A stretch of DNA of 48,249 nt from Phoronis australis (taxonomy: Eukaryota > Phoronida > Phoronidae). Below, piece after piece: positions 44,322 to 48,249 of this stretch. The notes under the pieces are model-generated. The model had not been told where the DNA came from and did no database searches. It saw nothing but the letters and a program-made list of their open reading frames with translations. The translations under genes and the position numbers were made by a program. Every line of letters begins with the position of its first letter. Position 1 is the stretch's first letter. The DNA lies in assembly GCA_002633005.1 (NCBI GenBank), contig NMRA01000156.1:308894-357142 (forward strand), written 5' to 3'.

Positions 44322-46514
44322 CTGTTGAAAGATGAGATGCAAGATCTTTTGATCACGTACTGTGAAATCTCTGTTGAGTTGTTCATTCCTAACTATGGCG
44401 AAAACCAAAACTTTTAAACCAACATTAAAAGATCCATGGGTGCCGGCAACCTTCCATTGTTTGCCAGCCATCACTTATACCGGGAATTTCCGAAAGACCC
44501 TCCTACAACATAAAGCCCTATGAGGCACTTTCGGAAACTGTGGACTGAAAATGCTTCCATGGGTATTCTCTCGAAATCATTTTGGATTTCTGGAACGGGG
44601 TTAGGGTATCAGAAATATGACAAATTCTCATTATTTTCTCAATTTTGGTCTTTATAAGGTTCCTTAGAATATAAGTTTGTCCATGACTTGTCAAAGGACA
44701 AAGGCATCGCCGAACTACAATCGAGGTCGCGACACGCATAACAGAACAAACCTGGTTCAGGCCTCCAGCGTGCAGTCGGCTTCGATAAAGACAAAAACAC
44801 AGCCACGTTCCTGAAAGCATAGGCTCCTTATTTGGAAAGTCACGTGAGTTGACTAACGTGTTAGACGTCGTTACCTTCACATTGAAAAAGGCGCTGTAGA
44901 GAATACATGATATACCGTTTTTTGATATTTTGCTATCAGTCTGTAAACAATTATTCTAATCATTAAACAAACAGAAGGTAAGTTTACTGCAGAGTGATGT
45001 TTGCATCAGTACTGCGCATTTTCGAATCCGTCAAAGGGCGGACATCAATGTGGAATTAAAAGTAAAAGACAATTGCCAGGTGTGGAGAGGCATAGACACA
45101 CCCGAGAGCTTGTGTATACGTAGAAGTGACCAATGTTGGGAGAGCCAACCATCGTTGCTAAATTATTTGACGTCAGATTTATGACCAGTCACGAGCCAGA
45201 ACAGACCGGAGCCGTTCAGTATCTTTAGACTACTTAGGCCTTCAATTGAGAGTGCGAACCAACTACGTCATCTGGACCCGGTGTCTATTCCTTGCACTCG
45301 AAATCCAACTCGAAATTATTTTTGACATTTTACTTCTCAATTTGCGAGCTCAAGATAAAAGTTTATTATTCCGTGCTCGGGCACACTGTGGTTTACGTGG
45401 ATAACTGTCTACTCCTAGCTTGCACCTGATGACCCCATCATTAACGCTATAAGTTCTGAACTCGGAATTTCGAACTTTTACGCGAGAAAATAGCTTGAAT
45501 ATAGAGGGGTCGTCAATGTTGAGCTTGAACTAGACACCAGTAAGTAAAAAACATACCATGAAGGCATACAAAAATACATCGATTTTGAATTTACACAATA
45601 ATTTCGATCTCGACGCAGGGCTCTTATCTCTAGAACTAACGGAAACTCCGATGTTGCTACCGCGGGGGAGTTAGTGAGAAATGTAAGGGGATCGAGTAAC
45701 TCCGGACTATCGCAACTTAAATACTCTTATGTTGCTTTATGCGAAACTATTTCGCTAATCGGAAAGCAACATAAGAGTAAACGTCATGCATTATACATTT
45801 AAAGTTTGATTTTTGATTTCAAAACTACCGTTTATTTTCATTTCATCACTCACGGTAAATATTACTTCAAACAAACTCCCCCCTGGTCACGACATAATTC
45901 ACCCCACTCGCCGTCCCACATGAAGCGTGATCGGTTTATTTCTTTTCTGGGCATTCTTTATTGCTTTCCATTGGATGCCGTGTTGTAGAACTTTTCTCTT
46001 TCGAATTTGTCGTAACATTTGCATGAACTCTTTTGGGGACCCTCCACCTAATACGCCATTGGCTATTGGTTTGAGGACGATTTTAAAACATAACTCGTAC
46101 AATGACGCGTGTTTGAGCGGCACAACTGGTTGACCATTTTACAGATACAGGCGACACATGTACAATGGATTGTGGGAAGTGGCTCATTCGAAGCAGAAGA
46201 AATTGCGATCAAAAGACGTTCAACAAATCTTACGACACAGGGAGAGGGGGAGGGGGCAACTGCGCTGCGTTCCATAATGCAAACAAATTACGAGACACTT
46301 GCGGCGAGAAATCATTATCTTCGCTTATAAAACAGAAACCGCGGATGAATTTTCTCGAATTATCCAATATTCCAACCTCGCCGTCGAATCGCTTCACTGG
46401 TGACCATTTTCCTAGTCGATAATAGTTTCGCTAGCGTGGCCTTGCGTGACCTCGCTTTTCTCGTAAGAAACTTGCTTTACGGAACACACCCCAGGTTAAT
46501 GCGGTGAAACATAC
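44322..46514. other. First intron seen of the pseudokinase gene
   Basis: No exon of matching phase is recognised. A minus frame at 45899-46123 (containing IANGVLGGGSPKEFMQMLRQ) looks protein-like and may be an old element fragment, but I cannot place it. A short hairpin lies at 45723-45778. Confidence 0.45.
45723..45778. repeat. Nested hairpin, 16-bp stem
   Basis: ACTCTTATGTTGCTTT (45723-45738) is inverted at 45763-45778, and the loop itself contains GCGAAA...TTTCGC. Confidence 0.85.
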
Positions 46515-47574
46515 CTATACGCTTCCTCCTCTTTTAAGTAGTCCAAAACACTCTCTTTGGTAACATGGATATCAAGGCGGCGGAGTGATACCATTTGTCG
46601 CGTCTTTTTATCAACCTGCTTGGTGGTGTCAACCTGTTTGAGACAGAACGCCTGAAACAATGTTGAATACACGCCTTTGCAAATGCTCGATACATTCTCC
46701 GGCCATTCTATGTAGGTCCAATCAATGTCGATTTTATCTCGAAGAAGGCAGGTGACGCGAAAGTGTGTGAGAATGTTTTTGTAGAACTCAAACAACTTTT
46801 TCATTGGTTCATAGAATTTCACATACTCGTTAGCCTCGCGTTGATCGTCCCGTAGACTCTGCACCTGCGCCATGTCCGCTTCGATTTGCCGCGGCACTAC
46901 ATCTTTAAGCTGCTGTATACATGAGTAAGCCGGCTGAAGCTGGTCCTTTACATATTTCTTCAATTCTTTAGATTCAGCGTAAACCTTAAAGTCTTTTTCG
47001 GTTCGTTTAACGAGATATTCTATGGGATTTTTCGCATAAGTTTCGAAACGGCTCTCGTCTCTAACGGACAGAATTCTGTCCTTTGCCACCAAACCGCCGT
47101 AAACAGGAAACACGACAACGGCTGCTAATACGGCAACCGGAACTAAAATTGGACTGGCTACACCTAGCGCAATCTTGTGGCCAAGTTTCAAATTGAAATC
47201 ATATGGTATGAACGGATCATTTTCACTGATGTTCGTTTCCTCCTCCTCTTGGAATGGCTTATCAGACAACGCCAGGATATCATGCCTAGCGATCATATTT
47301 TCTACCAAATTTAGTTGATTCTCAATGCCAATGAACTGTTTCTGAAAGTCTTCAATCAAGCGCGGTCTCTGGGAGTTAAAGAAGCCTTCCCTCGTCTCCC
47401 AGGCATTCAGTGCGTCCTGGATCCTTTTAGCCATGGCGTCTGTAATGGCCAGGTTTAGATGTGGCCAATTGGTCGACATTGGGACGTCGGCCTGGTACCA
47501 GACCTGAGCTTTCTCGATAACATCAGGCTGCTTGAAGTACTGCCTTAAATGAGACGTTGCTTTATCCACTTTCT
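46515..47574 (-). CDS. Dynamin-like/pseudokinase fusion, first exon seen: helical region and kinase N-lobe
   Basis: The acceptor TTTAATTTCTTTCCAG ends at 47575 and the exon begins mid-codon, so more exons lie upstream outside the window. The donor AG|GTATGT begins at 46514, phase 2, matching the next exon. The 353 residues hold amphipathic helical stretches (MAKRIQDALNAWETREGFF), a hydrophobic segment (GVASPILVPVAVLAAVVVFP), and long charged helices (PAYSCIQQLKDVVPRQIEAD). This layout recalls the stalk and membrane-touching part of dynamin-like GTPases and the N-terminal half of DSTYK. The kinase N-lobe starts near ICKGVYSTLFQAFCLKQ, a degenerate glycine loop, followed by MVSLRRL (VAIK lysine replaced by Arg) and LKEEEAYR (helix C Glu). 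The GTPase domain, if present, must be upstream. The dynamin link is inference. Confidence 0.82.
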
Positions 47575-48249
47575 CTGGAAAGAAATTAAAGATTCTTATT
47601 CTGCTTAATTTTAATTAAATAGGAATTTATAGTTATCAAGGGATACAGTTTCGACATGACATCATTTTTTCAAAATAAACATAATGTAAAGAAGCTTTGA
47701 ATTTGTTGTAGTGCACCAACAAACTGACAGCAAACCATGGGAATGTCAATGACAATAAGAATCCAAGCTGTACTTTATGATGGCTTCTGTTTTAGTGATA
47801 ATTTCAATTGACAAGACTTAAGTATTTTCTGAGATGGTGAAGAAAAAAAAAACAGAACACAGAAAAGAATGAACCCCGTGCTACATTAGATATTTGATGA
47901 AACAGGACACAAATCAGGGACGGATCTACACTTTTCCACGGGAAACTAGGCAGCAAGCTCGTCGCATAGAGACCTATAGAGAGGCGTATCCATTGTTCAC
48001 TTTCCTTCTTATAATAAAAATAATGGTAAGCATTTATCGGTTACCGTATGATGTGCTCAGTCCAAGATACGATATCTGTGCCACCTGTATTGGTATATCC
48101 AACAAAGACGCAACAAAGGAAATCAATGGTAGTGTCCCATAGTCGATAACCATGCGACGCGCTTACGCCCGTCGCATGGATCTCGCAAGTTCAACAATAG
48201 CTTGCGACCTCCATACAACGTCATTTGGCATGGATCAGAGATGGGAAAA
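47575..48249. other. Upstream intron or flank, with two adjacent small hairpins
   Basis: No upstream exon of the pseudokinase gene is recognised here. CCATGCGACG (48150-48159) is inverted at 48170-48179, and TCGCAAG (48183-48189) is inverted at 48201-48207. A CAGGGACGGATCTACACTTTT string near 47916 looks like a lone hAT-MITE end. Confidence 0.5.

Noticed and set aside
44481-44544. Minus-strand mini-exon candidate reading VVGGSFGNSR, resembling a glycine loop
   Set aside because: Its splice phases do not match either neighbouring exon in that frame, and the kinase N-lobe is already complete from exon 46515-47574 joined to 44069-44321.
46109-46330. Plus-strand frame with VGSGSFEAEEIAIKRR, like a kinase glycine loop and VAIK motif
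   Set aside because: The spacing between GSGSF and AIK is about eight residues too short for a kinase N-lobe, it is on the strand opposite to the kinase gene, and nothing kinase-like follows. Probably chance.

Overview
The window is nuclear DNA of an animal, most likely a marine invertebrate. Coding exons are split by introns with ordinary GT/AG sites. Most of the DNA is non-coding and crowded with small transposon remnants, microsatellites and old retroelement fragments. The two recognisable host genes belong to families found expanded in invertebrates such as lancelets, hemichordates, molluscs and cnidarians. I cannot fix the phylum from sequence alone. Single Ns at 1533, 5182, 9597, 16575 and 19601 mark assembly gaps, mostly beside homopolymers or microsatellites.

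Host gene 1 (+ strand, about 23496-30690) encodes a four-transmembrane protein of the TMEM272-like family with a hydrophilic N-terminal extension of about 350 residues. I place four coding exons (23534-24596, 25176-25256, 26329-26559, 29782-29996). All three introns between them are phase 1, and the spliced frame is about 529 codons. Host gene 2 (- strand, 47574 down to 40426, 5' end outside the window) encodes a helical, dynamin-like segment with a hydrophobic stretch fused to a protein-kinase fold. The exons are 47574-46515, 44321-44069 and 41190-40426. Its catalytic motifs are degraded (VAIK-type lysine to Arg, DFG to NIS, catalytic-loop Lys and Asn lost), so I read it as a pseudokinase. 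A possible third gene fragment (+, 5306-5619) lies in a tandem duplication beside an assembly gap.

The rest is mobile DNA. 0.9-9 kb: diverged dispersed repeats. 9.5-12.4 kb: MITEs and a 5'-truncated Penelope-like element (GIY-YIG domain, internal inverted repeats, 12-bp target duplication). 12.9-14.7 kb: a block of degenerate repeats with dispersed relatives at 24.7 and 34.5 kb. 18.1-20.5 kb: remains of an uncharacterised multi-copy protein family joined to a Ty3/Gypsy integrase with a 157-bp 3' LTR. 22.8 kb: a fold-back element with a 13-bp target duplication. 31.7-34.0 kb: a 2.3-kb element with terminal inverted repeats near 200 bp, built from palindromic repeats of one 13-bp word and flanked by a 6-bp duplication. 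37.4-40.4 kb: a 3.0-kb element with near-perfect 32-bp inverted termini beginning CACGGTG, a 5-bp target duplication, subterminal repeats and a broken THAP domain. It sits about 10 bp beyond the pseudokinase stop codon. An antisense gag remnant lies in a pseudokinase intron.

The points most worth following are the dynamin-like/pseudokinase fusion, the THAP-bearing CACGGTG element against its 3' end, the long-TIR palindromic-word element, and the two elements that share inverted repeats plus 12-13 bp target duplications.
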